Origin: an uncultured Draconibacterium sp.
GTDB taxonomy: Bacteria > Bacteroidota > Bacteroidia > Bacteroidales > Prolixibacteraceae
NCBI RefSeq assembly: GCF_963677155.1
Contig: NZ_OY781884.1
Location: 3,902,501 to 3,966,500, forward strand
DNA length: 64,000 bases
Direction: 5' to 3'
Part shown: positions 9,470-18,012 of the stretch, one piece after another
How the letters are laid out: each line of letters begins with the position of its first letter
How positions within the stretch are numbered: the stretch's first letter is position 1
Notes under the pieces: model-generated
The model's input: the letters and a program-made list of their open reading frames with translations, nothing else
What the model was told of the DNA's origin: nothing
Databases searched by the model: none
Translations under genes and position numbers: made by a program

Positions 9470-10672
9470 ATGAACATATTGCAGGTAACAAATAAGGTTC
9501 CGTTTCCAACCAGGGATGGTGGAGCCATAGCCTGTATGAATTTAACAAAAGGGTTTGCACAGCAGGGATGTAAGGTAACCGTGCTGGCGATGAACACCTT
9601 GAAACATCATGTTCATTTGGATGAAATTCCTGAAGAAATAAAGCAAATGGCAACATTTCGGTTGGTAGATGTTCCGGCTAAAATAAATGCGCTTGCTGCT
9701 TTGATAAATCTAATCTTTTCGCGAAAACCCTACAATGCTGTTCGTTTTATCGATGAGAACTTTAGTAAAGCGCTGGTTGATTTGTTAACCAAAAATCAAT
9801 TTGATATTATTCAGTTAGAAGGACTTTATGTTTGTCCGTACATTCCGTTAATACGAAAGCATTCCAATGCAAAGGTGGTTTATCGTGCGCATAATGTGGA
9901 GTTTGAAATTTGGGAAAGAGCCGCAAAATTATCGCGAGGATTAAAGAAATTATACCTACAAAATCTTTCAAAAAGGATTAAAAGGTTTGAGATTGATTTG
10001 CTGAACACATACGATATATTAGTTCCGATTACTGCCCGAGATGGCAAGATGTTGGATTCGTTGGGAAACGTAAAAGACAAACAGGTTTCTCAAACCGGAA
10101 TCGATTCATCGGTTGTTGTTCAGGATACATCCAGTTTGGAATTTCCATCGCTATTTCATATCGGATCGCTGGACTGGGCACCAAACCAGGAAGGTATTTT
10201 GTGGTTTATTGAAAACTGCTGGCATGAGATTCATAAAAAGTATCCTGATTTGCGATTTTATGTCGCCGGACGAAACGCACCACAATGGTTAATTCAAAAG
10301 CTAAATGTTGAAGGTGTAGTTTTTAAAGGAGAAGTTACCGATGCCTATCGGTTTATGAATTCGAAGGCAATTATGATTGTCCCACTTTTTTCAGGAAGCG
10401 GTATGCGAATAAAGATTATTGAAGGGATGGCACTTGGCAAAAGTATTGTGTCAACATCGTTAGGCGCAGAAGGAATTGATGTTGCTGATGGCGAAAATAT
10501 TTTACTGGCTAACGATGCAACCGGCTTTGTTGAGGCTGTTACCGGCTTGCTTGAAGACGGCGACAGTTTTGAGCGTATTGGAAGGAATGCCACTCTTTTT
10601 ATCCAGCAGAATTTTAATAATTTAGCGATATCGAAAAAGCTAATCGGATTTTACAAACAATACATTAAATGA
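9470..10672 (+). CDS. Glycosyltransferase, GT4-like (GT-B fold)
   Basis: Transfers a sugar from an activated donor to a surface glycan or lipid. 400 residues with the GT-B pattern: an N-terminal domain beginning ILQVTNKVPFPTRDGGA (glycine-rich loop near residue 17) and YRAHNVEFEIW near 140, then a C-terminal donor domain with PSLFHIGSLDWAPNQ and PLFSGSGMRIKIIEGMALGK near 315, where the Glu of IIEGMA fits the conserved donor-ribose contact. No signal peptide or spans. Its stop overlaps the following GT2 start by four bases. Product unknown. Confidence 0.85.
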   Translation: MNILQVTNKVPFPTRDGGAIACMNLTKGFAQQGCKVTVLAMNTLKHHVHLDEIPEEIKQMATFRLVDVPAKINALAALINLIFSRKPYNAVRFIDENFSKALVDLLTKNQFDIIQLEGLYVCPYIPLIRKHSNAKVVYRAHNVEFEIWERAAKLSRGLKKLYLQNLSKRIKRFEIDLLNTYDILVPITARDGKMLDSLGNVKDKQVSQTGIDSSVVVQDTSSLEFPSLFHIGSLDWAPNQEGILWFIENCWHEIHKKYPDLRFYVAGRNAPQWLIQKLNVEGVVFKGEVTDAYRFMNSKAIMIVPLFSGSGMRIKIIEGMALGKSIVSTSLGAEGIDVADGENILLANDATGFVEAVTGLLEDGDSFERIGRNATLFIQQNFNNLAISKKLIGFYKQYIK

Positions 10673-11859
10673 TCCTAAGCCTTTTATTCTGGGGGTTTTT
10701 ATTCATATTGTTTTATACCTATGTGGGGTATGCACTTTTGCTGTGGTTTTTTGTGGCGATAAAGAAACTGTCCAGCCGATGTAATATCTCATCAAAAGAC
10801 TATGGCTACGAGCCCGAAGTTTGTCTGTTTGTAACCGCTTTTAACGAGAAAGATTACATCAATCAGAAAGTAAACAATGCTTTTTCGCTTGATTATCCCA
10901 AAGAAAAAATTCAATATGTGTGGGTAACTGATGGCTCAGATGATGGGAGCCCTGAAATGTTAGAGCAAGTAAAGGAACTGGAAGTTTATCATCAGCCTGA
11001 ACGACGTGGAAAAATGCACGCCATGAATCGGGGGATGAAATTTGTAAAAGCACCTATCGTGATTTTTTCCGACTCTAACACTGTTCTTGGAAAGGAATCC
11101 ATTCGTGAGATTGTAGAGTGTTTTTGCAAGCCGGAGGTTGGTTGTGTGGCAGGGGAGAAGCGTATTGTGCAGAAAGACGAAGAAGCTGCGGCCGGTGCAG
11201 GTGAAGGTTTGTATTGGAAAATGGAATCGTGGATAAAACGAAAAGATTGGGAATTGAATTCGGCAGTTGGCGCAGTGGGTGAGCTATTTGCCATTCGCAC
11301 TGACCTTTTCGAGGAGGTGGAACCTGATACTTTGCTTGATGATTTTGTTATCTCGTTGCGTATTGCCCAACGAGGATATAAAATTGCGTATGCTCCAAAT
11401 GCTTATGCCGAGGAAACTGCTTCGTTGAATGTAAAAGAAGAGTTGAAACGTAAAGTTAGAATTGCTGCCGGAGGAATTCAAACCATCATACGATTGAAAG
11501 GACTGCTCAATCCATTTAAAAATGGCATTTTGAGCTGGCAGTATCTTTCGCACAAAGTTTTGCGTTGGGCTATTGCTCCGCCAGCTTTGTTCCTTTTATT
11601 TATTGTTAATTTTTTGTTGGTAGTGACTGCCAATAGTTGGGAGGCGAATAACTTTTATGCGCTGGTTTTATACCTGCAGCTTGTGTGTTACATGGCTGTC
11701 GGGCTTGGCTGGTATTTCGAAAACAAAAAGGTGCGGTTGAAAGCACTTTTTGTGCCCTACTATTTTGTAATGATTAATTATGCGTCTATTCTGGGTATTA
11801 TTCGTTACGCAAAAGGCCGTCAGTCGGTAAACTGGGAAAAATCAAAAAGGGCAGGTTAG
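10669..11859 (+). CDS. Membrane glycosyltransferase, GT2 family
   Basis: Processive-type or polyprenyl-linked GT-A enzyme. 396 residues with one N-terminal span (about 3-28), the GT2 core (CLFVTAFNEKDYI, VTDGSDDG, FSDSNT as the DxD-type motif, TLLDDF as the catalytic-base region, then GGIQT in place of the usual QxxRW), and two or three C-terminal spans (about 295-320, 332-350, 362-380). Overlaps the GT4 gene by ATGA, so the pair is translationally coupled. It probably builds exopolysaccharide or O-antigen together with GT4 and the Lpt permease. Confidence 0.85.
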   Translation: MILSLLFWGFLFILFYTYVGYALLLWFFVAIKKLSSRCNISSKDYGYEPEVCLFVTAFNEKDYINQKVNNAFSLDYPKEKIQYVWVTDGSDDGSPEMLEQVKELEVYHQPERRGKMHAMNRGMKFVKAPIVIFSDSNTVLGKESIREIVECFCKPEVGCVAGEKRIVQKDEEAAAGAGEGLYWKMESWIKRKDWELNSAVGAVGELFAIRTDLFEEVEPDTLLDDFVISLRIAQRGYKIAYAPNAYAEETASLNVKEELKRKVRIAAGGIQTIIRLKGLLNPFKNGILSWQYLSHKVLRWAIAPPALFLLFIVNFLLVVTANSWEANNFYALVLYLQLVCYMAVGLGWYFENKKVRLKALFVPYYFVMINYASILGIIRYAKGRQSVNWEKSKRAG

Positions 11860-11930
11860 TTTTTATGGTTTATGATTAAGACCCTACACTCAGGCGGAAG
11901 GAGTTATCTCTACTCCATTGACTTCATTTT

Positions 11931-12044
11931 AGAATGAATTTCGAATGATGATTAACGAATGTAGAATTATGAAATGTGTTTCAATTCATTTGTATTTTCT
12001 TAAAAATCGTAATTCAAGAATCGTTAATCGAAATTTATCATTCT
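11931..12044. repeat. Imperfect long inverted repeat between convergent genes
   Basis: AGAATGA..TTC..GATTAACGA at 11931-11958 pairs with TCGTTAATC..GAA..CATTCT at 12021-12043. A second partial pairing lies inside (GAATT, GAAA with TTTC, AATTC). The phrase-like, degenerate sequence resembles the short intergenic repeats common in Bacteroidota. It may double as a terminator for the converging glycosyltransferase and trmH genes. Confidence 0.5.
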
Positions 12045-12111
12045 CGGCCAGCTTTTAGATTATAGAATAGTAGAGAATATTCATTACCTGTCTATTTTTA
12101 AACGCCAGTTA

Positions 12112-12792
12112 CTATTTCTTTTTGTTCTCCTCCCAATAGCGTTTCTCGATTAGTTTACTTCGTTTAATGGTTTTTCGTATCCATTCCATTTTGAGTTCAT
12201 CCTTTTCGTCAGCACTTAATTGCCAGTTCAGGTCTTTGCTGTCTCTCATTTTCATAGTAAGGTGATGTAAAATGATTGCAGCAGAAACCGATATATTAAA
12301 ACTTTCGGTAAAACCATACATCGGAATCTTCAGGAATTCATCAGCTTCCTGCATAATTGTTTCTGTTATTCCCGGTAGTTCCGAGCCAAAAACCAATGCC
12401 GTTTTTCCTTTGGCAATATCAAAATCCTGTAATTCCAAATCGTTGTTATGCGGAGTGGTCGCAACAATTCGGTAACCTTGCTTTTTTAGGGTTTGTATGG
12501 TGTCAAGCGCATTATGTTCTTTACTATTGTATTTATGTAACGACAACCATTTTGAGGCTCCCATGGCAATTTCGCGATTTACCTGAAATTCGTTGCGGTC
12601 TTCTATAATATGTACATCCTGAATACCAAAACAATCGCAGGTGCGCAAAACTGCGCTAGCATTTTGTTTCTGATAAATGTCTTCCAAAACAATCGTAAGG
12701 TGTCTGGTGCGTTTGTTTAATACATTTTCAAAAAGCTCCAGTCGTTGTGGTGTAAGGTAACCGGAAAGGTATTCAAGAAGTTTTTTGTCCAT
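12112..12792 (-). CDS. trmH: SpoU/TrmH-family tRNA 2'-O-methyltransferase
   Basis: SAM-dependent ribose methylase of the SPOUT superfamily, most likely modifying G18 of tRNA. 226 residues with the three SpoU motifs in order: NASAVLRTCDCFGI (motif 1, about 45), LVFGSELPGI (motif 2, about 133) and FTESFNISVSAAIILHH (motif 3, about 163) forming the knotted SAM site. A charged C-terminal helix (KKTIKRSKLIEKRYWEE) fits TrmH rather than the L30e-containing RlmB type. No SD before the ATG. Single gene, 84 bases upstream of HU in gene order on the map but transcribed after it. Confidence 0.85.
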   Translation of the reverse strand: MDKKLLEYLSGYLTPQRLELFENVLNKRTRHLTIVLEDIYQKQNASAVLRTCDCFGIQDVHIIEDRNEFQVNREIAMGASKWLSLHKYNSKEHNALDTIQTLKKQGYRIVATTPHNNDLELQDFDIAKGKTALVFGSELPGITETIMQEADEFLKIPMYGFTESFNISVSAAIILHHLTMKMRDSKDLNWQLSADEKDELKMEWIRKTIKRSKLIEKRYWEENKKK

Positions 12793-12820
12793 TTTAGTTC
12801 AAGTTTGATGTCGTTAAAAG

Positions 12821-12848
12821 AAAAAGGGAAGCATTTGGCTTCCCTTTA
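12821..12848 (-). terminator. Terminator of the HU gene
   Basis: Ten-base stem AAAGGGAAGC/GCTTCCCTTT with a 5-base loop, followed on the minus strand by TTCTTTT. It lies about 30 bases after the HU stop. Confidence 0.85.
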
Positions 12849-12876
12849 ATCAGTTTTTTTACCTACTCGTATTTCG

Positions 12877-13149
12877 TTACGATACAGCATCTGCTAATTC
12901 AGCACCAGCTTTAAATTTTACAACTTTTTTTGCTGGAATTGTAATTTCTTTTCCTGTTTGAGGATTTCTACCAGTTCTGGCACCACGTTCAGAAACAGAG
13001 AAAGAACCGAATCCAATAAGTGCAACACGGTCTCCAGCTTTAAGAGCGTCTGTAGTAGCACCTACAAATGCATCAAGAGCTTTTTTAGCATCAGCTTTAC
13101 TAAGGCCTGCTTTTTCGGCCATCGCATCAAGTAATTGAGCTTTGTTCAT
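12877..13149 (-). CDS. hup: HU-family histone-like DNA-binding protein
   Basis: Nucleoid-associated dimeric DNA-bending protein. 90 residues, the standard HU length: N-terminal helices ([20 protein letters not shown]), [28 protein letters not shown] forming the beta-ribbon arms with the conserved RxGRNPQTG at about 58-66, then [14 protein letters not shown] solitary gene with its own terminator at 12821-12848. The 280-base AT-rich gap upstream holds its promoter, though no perfect TAnnTTTG box was found there on this strand. Confidence 0.96.
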   Translation of the reverse strand: MNKAQLLDAMAEKAGLSKADAKKALDAFVGATTDALKAGDRVALIGFGSFSVSERGARTGRNPQTGKEITIPAKKVVKFKAGAELADAVS

Positions 13150-13392
13150 AAGGCAAAATTTTAAATAATTAATTAAGTGATTGAAAATAAATAACTTAGT
13201 TCTATGTACTTTGTAAAGAATATTCTGAATCTATATACTTTTTCAAGGGTTAAAATTCGTCAAACATTCAGTAAAATCAAGCGTTTCAGAGAACTTTTTT
13301 AAGTTTTAGCTAAATTCATAAATATGTTTTAAAAAACCAAACCCTAGCACCCTTTTTTTTTGAGTAATTTCTGAAATTTTTGTCAAAAAGTG

Positions 13393-13423
13393 TTTTGTAC
13401 TTTAAAAAAATAGTCTACTTTTG
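13393..13423 (+). promoter_or_regulatory. Promoter of tRNA-Ser
   Basis: TTTTG (13393-13397) and TACTTTTG (13416-13423) separated by 18 bases, a near-perfect Bacteroidota housekeeping promoter. The -7 box is followed by CACCGCA and then, three bases later, by the tRNA 5' end. Confidence 0.8.
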
Positions 13424-13433
13424 CACCGCATCT

Positions 13434-13521
13434 GGAGAGATGGCAGAGTGGTCGAATGCGGCGGTCTTGAAAACCGTTGTACCGCGAGGTACCGGGGGTT
13501 CGAATCCCTCTCTCTCCGCCA
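13434..13521 (+). tRNA. tRNA-Ser (UGA)
   Basis: Class II tRNA with acceptor GGAGAGA/TCTCTCC, anticodon loop CTTGAAA (anticodon TGA at 13468-13470), a long variable arm (TTGTACCGCGAGGTACC), T arm GGGGG-TTCGAAT-CCCTC, discriminator G and encoded CCA. The CCA contrasts with the Met and Trp tRNAs here, which lack it. Confidence 0.96.
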
Positions 13522-13554
13522 AAATCCATCGAAGTTTTTCGGTGGATTTTTTTT
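13521..13554 (+). terminator. Terminator of tRNA-Ser
   Basis: Thirteen-base stem AAAATCCATCGAA/TTCGGTGGATTTT with one G-T pair and a 4-base loop, then eight T. It directly follows the encoded CCA. Confidence 0.85.
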
Positions 13555-14168
13555 GCTCTAAACTGTTGATAACTATTCTTTATGTGCGGAAATCAACTCG
13601 CTCTTTTCTAGGGAAATACAGCTTTTGGGAATGTGTTTTGGCGGTTTGTGACAAAAGTGATGCTTCAAAATATCATTTTATATCCCAGATAAGGTCAAAA
13701 AAACAATATTTTACTCCTGCTTTAGTGTTACGTTTATTTTTTAATAGATGGTTAAAACCTTCAATTTATATCGAAGAAGGTTCTGCAAAGTTGGTTGACG
13801 GCAGTTAAAATTAGATGCAGCCATTTTGGTGTATGTATGCTTTAACAATAAAGAATGTTTATTGGAGTAAACAGATATAAATATTGAGTACACTTTTTTG
13901 TTCATTGCGAAATCCTTATGGGATGTTTGCAACAGGATAAAACAAAACTGGCCATTAAGAAAATGTAGGAACACTCTGAAAATGCAGTGGATATCTATCT
14001 TTGGGGGATAATTAAAAAATGTAAATCAGTTCTAAATTTTGTTAAATGCGTAATTTCTGATTTTCTTACATCTGTATATTTTTTAAATTCGTTCTCCGAA
14101 AAAATTAAAGATATTTTACTTGAAAACTGTCTCAATCAGTATTTTGTATTGTTTTCAGAGTGTTAATT
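13555..14168. other. AT-rich region without recognisable genes
   Basis: About 610 bases after tRNA-Ser. No open frame here has a start, family features or normal coding composition; an open frame running out of the tRNA is an artefact. It may contain the promoter of the small secreted protein gene and could be decayed foreign DNA beside the tRNA. Confidence 0.4.
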
Positions 14169-14483
14169 ATGAGAAATTTAGTTTTTATATTTTGCATTCT
14201 CGTCGTTGCATCAATAGCAAAAAACGGCTTTTGTAGAAAATCTACGGTGGTTTCCGGTTCTAAAAATGTACAGTTTCAATCTGAAAATCATGTCGGTACA
14301 TTAGCTGAATTAATTTCAGAAACAACATATGATGTTTCTAATATTCTATCAGAGAAAAAAACTGAGAATAAATTAGTTGGAGCTAAAAATATTACTATTC
14401 TTCCAACAGCTGTTAAAAGTTGGAAAATACAAAATCAACTTCAACCTCTTATTTTTGATTTACCCCCTCCTTACTATGTTTAA
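14169..14483 (+). CDS. Small secreted protein of unknown function
   Basis: I do not recognise this protein. 104 residues from the ATG at 14169; a GTG three codons earlier (14160) is the alternative. An N-terminal MRNLVFIFCILVVASIAKNG reads as a signal peptide, with possible processing near GFC. The mature part is polar, rich in Ser, Asn and Lys, with no cysteine pair or known motif, ending in a hydrophobic-aromatic tail, LIFDLPPPYYV. No SD. It stands alone in low-coding DNA between tRNA-Ser and the NEW3/ABC operon. The signal peptide argues for a real gene; AT-rich chance remains possible. Confidence 0.5.
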   Translation: MRNLVFIFCILVVASIAKNGFCRKSTVVSGSKNVQFQSENHVGTLAELISETTYDVSNILSEKKTENKLVGAKNITILPTAVKSWKIQNQLQPLIFDLPPPYYV

Positions 14484-14728
14484 TAGCGATCCCTTACACG
14501 CTGATTTGTTGACATATATTGATGATTATAATTTAAATTAAAAGTTTGAATTACATCCGGGTTATGTATTAAGAGATCAATTTCGAGCAAAACCTATTTC
14601 AAAATCAGATACTAATATACTTGCAAAGCTGTGCGTATTGTCGCTTTGTTTTATTCTTCAATTATCTGTAATAGGGCTGTTTTAAGTTTCGACCTGACGT
14701 TTTGATATATACTGCGGATTAAAATTAT

Positions 14729-14733
14729 GGAGG
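14729..14733 (+). promoter_or_regulatory. Strong SD of the NEW3 gene
   Basis: GGAGG seven bases before the ATG at 14741. Such a site is rare in this window. Confidence 0.8.
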
Positions 14734-14740
14734 ACGATTT

Positions 14741-15892
14741 ATGAAAGATTTAAAAATTTACTTCAGTAGCTTTTTTATGCTGTTTCTTACTTCGATGGTA
14801 ACAAGCAGTGCTTTTGCCAATTCTTTAAACAGCATTGAAATTTATACTCCCTACACCAAGGTTTCGGTTTCGCCCGGAAAAACTGTGAGTTATAAACTCG
14901 ACATAATAAATAACGGAACACAAACCGTTAATAAGAATATTGTTATCAGTAACATGCCTCGTAGCTGGGATTATTCGCTTACGGCAGGCGGGCAGAACAT
15001 TGAAAAACTTGCTATTCTTCCTGACAGTAAAAAGACTTTGGATTTGAAAGTTGAGATTCCTTTTAAAGTACGAAAAGGCAATTATACTTTCTATGCAAAA
15101 GCCGGAAATAGTGCCAGTTTACCCATTACCATTAATGTATCTTCGGCAGGGTCGAATGAGACGGAACTAAGTTGCGATCAGCGGAATATGGAAGGTACTT
15201 CGAAATCGAATTTTAGCTTTAGGGCTGTGTTGAAGAATAAAACTGCCTCGAAACAACAATACGCGTTAATGGCTAGTGCTCCACGTGGTTGGACTGTGGC
15301 TATAAAACCCAATAGCAGGCAAGCCACATCAACCGAGGTAGAGGCTAACGGAACAAAAAACATTTCTTACGATATTAAAGCGCCATCAGCAGTAAAAGCC
15401 GGAACCTATAAAATACCGGTAAAAGTGGTGTCGGGGAGCACCTCTGCTTCGCTTGAATTCGAAGTGGTTATAACCGGAACTTACGAATTGGAATTTGGAA
15501 CGCCATCGGGATTGCAAAGTGCAAAGATGACGGCCGGAGATGAAAAAAGGGTAGAATTAGTTGTTAATAATAAGGGCACTACTGAACTTGAAAATATAGA
15601 ATTAAGTGCCAGTAAACCACGGAACTGGGAGGTGACATTCGAACCTAAAAAAATTGCAAAACTGGGACCGGGAAAAAGTGAAACGGTTTATGCTACCATA
15701 AAGGCCGATAAAAAAGCTATTCCGGGAGATTATGTGAGCAAAATTACAGCAAAAACACCGGAAGTGAATGAGACGCTTTCTTTTAGAGTAATGGTGAAAA
15801 CTCCAATGTTGATGGGGTGGTTGGGTGTAATTATTATTTTGCTGGCTCTGGGGGGTGTTGCATTCTTATTTAAAAAATATGGAAGGAGGTAA
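14741..15892 (+). CDS. Membrane-anchored NEW3 (COG1470-type) protein of an ABC transporter
   Basis: 383 residues: signal peptide (cleavage near AFAN), then about three repeated beta-sandwich domains of the NEW3/NPCBM-associated kind. Each has a phrase like 'PRSWDYS', 'PRGWTVA' and 'PRNWEVT' (about 77, 183, 287) followed by a G-x-Y-x-hydrophobic strand, and a C-terminal span (about 355-375) ends in KKYGRR. It sits outside the membrane. Co-occurrence with an ATPase and permease is typical of this family and suggests an extracytoplasmic binding or sensing partner; the substrate is unknown. Strong SD upstream, and only three bases separate its stop from the next start. Confidence 0.8.
   Translation: MKDLKIYFSSFFMLFLTSMVTSSAFANSLNSIEIYTPYTKVSVSPGKTVSYKLDIINNGTQTVNKNIVISNMPRSWDYSLTAGGQNIEKLAILPDSKKTLDLKVEIPFKVRKGNYTFYAKAGNSASLPITINVSSAGSNETELSCDQRNMEGTSKSNFSFRAVLKNKTASKQQYALMASAPRGWTVAIKPNSRQATSTEVEANGTKNISYDIKAPSAVKAGTYKIPVKVVSGSTSASLEFEVVITGTYELEFGTPSGLQSAKMTAGDEKRVELVVNNKGTTELENIELSASKPRNWEVTFEPKKIAKLGPGKSETVYATIKADKKAIPGDYVSKITAKTPEVNETLSFRVMVKTPMLMGWLGVIIILLALGGVAFLFKKYGRR
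15883..15890 (+). promoter_or_regulatory. Strong SD deciding the GTG start of the ABC ATPase
   Basis: AAGGAGGT, five bases before GTG at 15896 and overlapping the end of the NEW3 gene. It supports the GTG start, as no ATG is nearby. Confidence 0.85.
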
Positions 15893-15895
15893 ACT

Positions 15896-16870
15896 GTGGC
15901 TGAACCAATTATTCAACTGGTTAATTTAACCAAAAAGTATGGAGATTTTACGGCCGTTAACCGGCTGGATCTGAGTGTAGGGAAGGGAGAAATCTTTGGT
16001 TTGCTGGGGCCGAACGGAGCCGGAAAATCGACTTCAATTTTAATGATGTTGGGACTCACTGAGCCTAGCTCTGGAGAGGTGTATGTTTGTGGAATCAATT
16101 CAACGACTCATCCAATTGAGGTAAAAACAAAAGTCGGGTATCTGCCCGAAGATGTTGGCTTTTACGACGATCATTCGGGGCTTGAGAACCTGGTATATAC
16201 AGCTCTTTTAAATGGTTTTTCAAAAAACGAAGCGGATAAAAATGCCCGAGAGTTGATAAAAAGGGTTGGACTGGAAAACGAGATGAATAAAAAAACAGGG
16301 AAATACTCGAAAGGAATGCGCCAACGTCTGGGATTAGCCGATGTGCTGATAAAAAATCCGGAGGTGATTATTCTGGATGAACCAACATCGGGAATCGATC
16401 CGAAAGGAGTGCAGGAATTTTTAAACTTGATTGTGGAGCTTCGGGATGAGCATGAGATAAGCGTGTTGTTTTCGTCGCATAATTTGCATCAGGTTCAGCA
16501 GGTTTGCGATCGGGTGGGCATTTTTGTGGAAGGTAAATTGCTGGCCGAAGGAGATATCGAGTCGCTTACAAAACAATTATTTACGCACGGCATGTATCTG
16601 ATAGAGCTGGGGATTGCAAAAACTTCAACCCAAAAGAATGGGGAATTTAATGCGGCTTCGCTCAAACAGATTTTAGATTCGGTGCCGGGTATTCAAAAAG
16701 TAGTTCAGCAAAACGATGTTTTTCAGGTAGAGTGTGAACGTGATATTTCGCCGGCAATTGCCAAACGAATTGTGGAGGCAAACCTGGACTTGAATTTTCT
16801 GAACCGCAAAGAGTACGGACTGGATGCCATTTATAACCGTTATTTTGAAGGAGGAATAAATCATGCATGA
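15896..16870 (+). CDS. ABC transporter ATP-binding protein
   Basis: Energises the permease encoded next. 324 residues from a GTG start: Walker A GPNGAGKST (38-46), Q-loop region near 85, signature YSKGMRQR (about 139), Walker B VIILDEPTSGID (about 158) and H-loop SSHNLHQ (about 194), followed by a C-terminal extension of about 90 residues typical of ABC-2 (export-type, CcmA-like) ATPases. It overlaps the permease start by eight bases. Part of the three-gene NEW3-ATPase-permease operon; all three genes carry strong SD sites. Confidence 0.92.
   Translation: MAEPIIQLVNLTKKYGDFTAVNRLDLSVGKGEIFGLLGPNGAGKSTSILMMLGLTEPSSGEVYVCGINSTTHPIEVKTKVGYLPEDVGFYDDHSGLENLVYTALLNGFSKNEADKNARELIKRVGLENEMNKKTGKYSKGMRQRLGLADVLIKNPEVIILDEPTSGIDPKGVQEFLNLIVELRDEHEISVLFSSHNLHQVQQVCDRVGIFVEGKLLAEGDIESLTKQLFTHGMYLIELGIAKTSTQKNGEFNAASLKQILDSVPGIQKVVQQNDVFQVECERDISPAIAKRIVEANLDLNFLNRKEYGLDAIYNRYFEGGINHA
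16848..16855 (+). promoter_or_regulatory. Strong SD of the ABC permease
   Basis: AAGGAGGA, seven bases before the ATG at 16863, located inside the end of the ATPase gene. Confidence 0.8.
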
Positions 16871-17831
16871 ATCAGCGAGTAACAGAATAAGACCTTTTGG
16901 TGTAATTGTAAACAAAGAAATATCTGATATCGTCAGAAGCTGGCGTTTTTTAATAATGCTTGGCCTGATCTTTTTAACTTGTATGGGCTCTTTGTATGCT
17001 GCTTTAAACGATTTTTCATCGGCCATTAAAGCAAGTAATGCTGAAGGGAGTTTTTTCTTTCTAAAGTTGTTTACCCACTCAGATGGAACTCTTCCTTCGT
17101 TTATTGTTTTTGTGAGTTTCTTAGGGCCGTTATTAGGCATTAGCCTTGGCTTCGACAGTATTAATCAGGAGCAAAATAAAGGAACTTTAAGCCGGATTTT
17201 AGCTCAGCCTATTTACCGAGATTATGTGCTGAATGCAAAATTTCTGGCGGCATTAATTGTTTTAAGCATATTGTTTATTGTGCTTAGTCTTTTAGTACTT
17301 GGTTTTGGCTTAATATTTATAGGTATTCCGCCTACAGCAGAGGAATTTTTACGGATTATCTTTTTTGCACTGGTAACTGTTTTGTATGTGGCCTTCTGGC
17401 TAAACTTGTCCATGCTTTTTTCGGTGAAGTTCAATCAGGCCGCAACCTCGGCATTGGCAGGAATTTCAATTTGGTTGTTTTTCACCATCTTTTTTGGAAT
17501 GATTGTTAATCTTATTGCCAAAGGATTTGCTCCAACGATGTTTGTTAGTCAAAATCAGGTAATTGCATTTCAACGTTTTGTGCAAAATATTATGCGCATA
17601 AATCCGAGCCAGTTATTTAACGATGCTACTACTTCGCTGCTTATGCCAACTGTGCGGAGTTTGGGACCTTTAACAATGGAACAAATGAAAGGAGCAATTC
17701 CCAGCCCATTGCCACTTGGACAAAGTTTAATGTTGGTTTGGCCACAAGTTACAGCACTTGTTGCCGGAACTATTATGTTTTTTGCTATTGCATACACTTT
17801 ATTTATGCGGCGTGAAATACGTTCGCGTTAA
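16863..17831 (+). CDS. ABC-2 type permease
   Basis: Membrane subunit paired with the upstream ATPase. 322 residues with six predicted spans (about 28-48, 78-98, 125-150, 158-180, 190-215, 292-315) and a loop after span 1 (LNDFSSAIKASNAEGSFFF). The segment SLGFDSINQEQNKGTLSRIL is the conserved cytoplasmic coupling region of ABC-2/NosY-like permeases. The last gene of the operon; no T-rich terminator is obvious before the tRNA-Trp promoter. Substrate unknown. Confidence 0.9.
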   Translation: MHESASNRIRPFGVIVNKEISDIVRSWRFLIMLGLIFLTCMGSLYAALNDFSSAIKASNAEGSFFFLKLFTHSDGTLPSFIVFVSFLGPLLGISLGFDSINQEQNKGTLSRILAQPIYRDYVLNAKFLAALIVLSILFIVLSLLVLGFGLIFIGIPPTAEEFLRIIFFALVTVLYVAFWLNLSMLFSVKFNQAATSALAGISIWLFFTIFFGMIVNLIAKGFAPTMFVSQNQVIAFQRFVQNIMRINPSQLFNDATTSLLMPTVRSLGPLTMEQMKGAIPSPLPLGQSLMLVWPQVTALVAGTIMFFAIAYTLFMRREIRSR

Positions 17832-17987
17832 TCTGTTTTGAGCTATTTTTTCGCCAATGGAAATTTCGTGTGATCCTTTTTGGGGTTTAGTTCAATTTGA
17901 AATTTTGGAGAGTTATTACGTCAATGGGGTTGTGTGCATATTTGCAATAATTTCTTTCGCCGGCTTAGGTAATTTGAATTGAATTAC

Positions 17988-17995
17988 TATATTTG
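17988..17995 (+). promoter_or_regulatory. -7 element of tRNA-Trp promoter
   Basis: TATATTTG matches TAnnTTTG and is followed by CACTCGCA, close to the CACCGCA seen at the other tRNA promoters. A TTTG at 17973 is too near to be a standard -33 box. Confidence 0.6.
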
Positions 17996-18012
17996 CACTC
18001 GCAAAATGAAAC

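Noticed and set aside
13380..13808. Open frame of 142 codons across tRNA-Ser
   Set aside because: It reads straight through the tRNA and its terminator, starts at a TTG inside the tRNA promoter, and has no family features.
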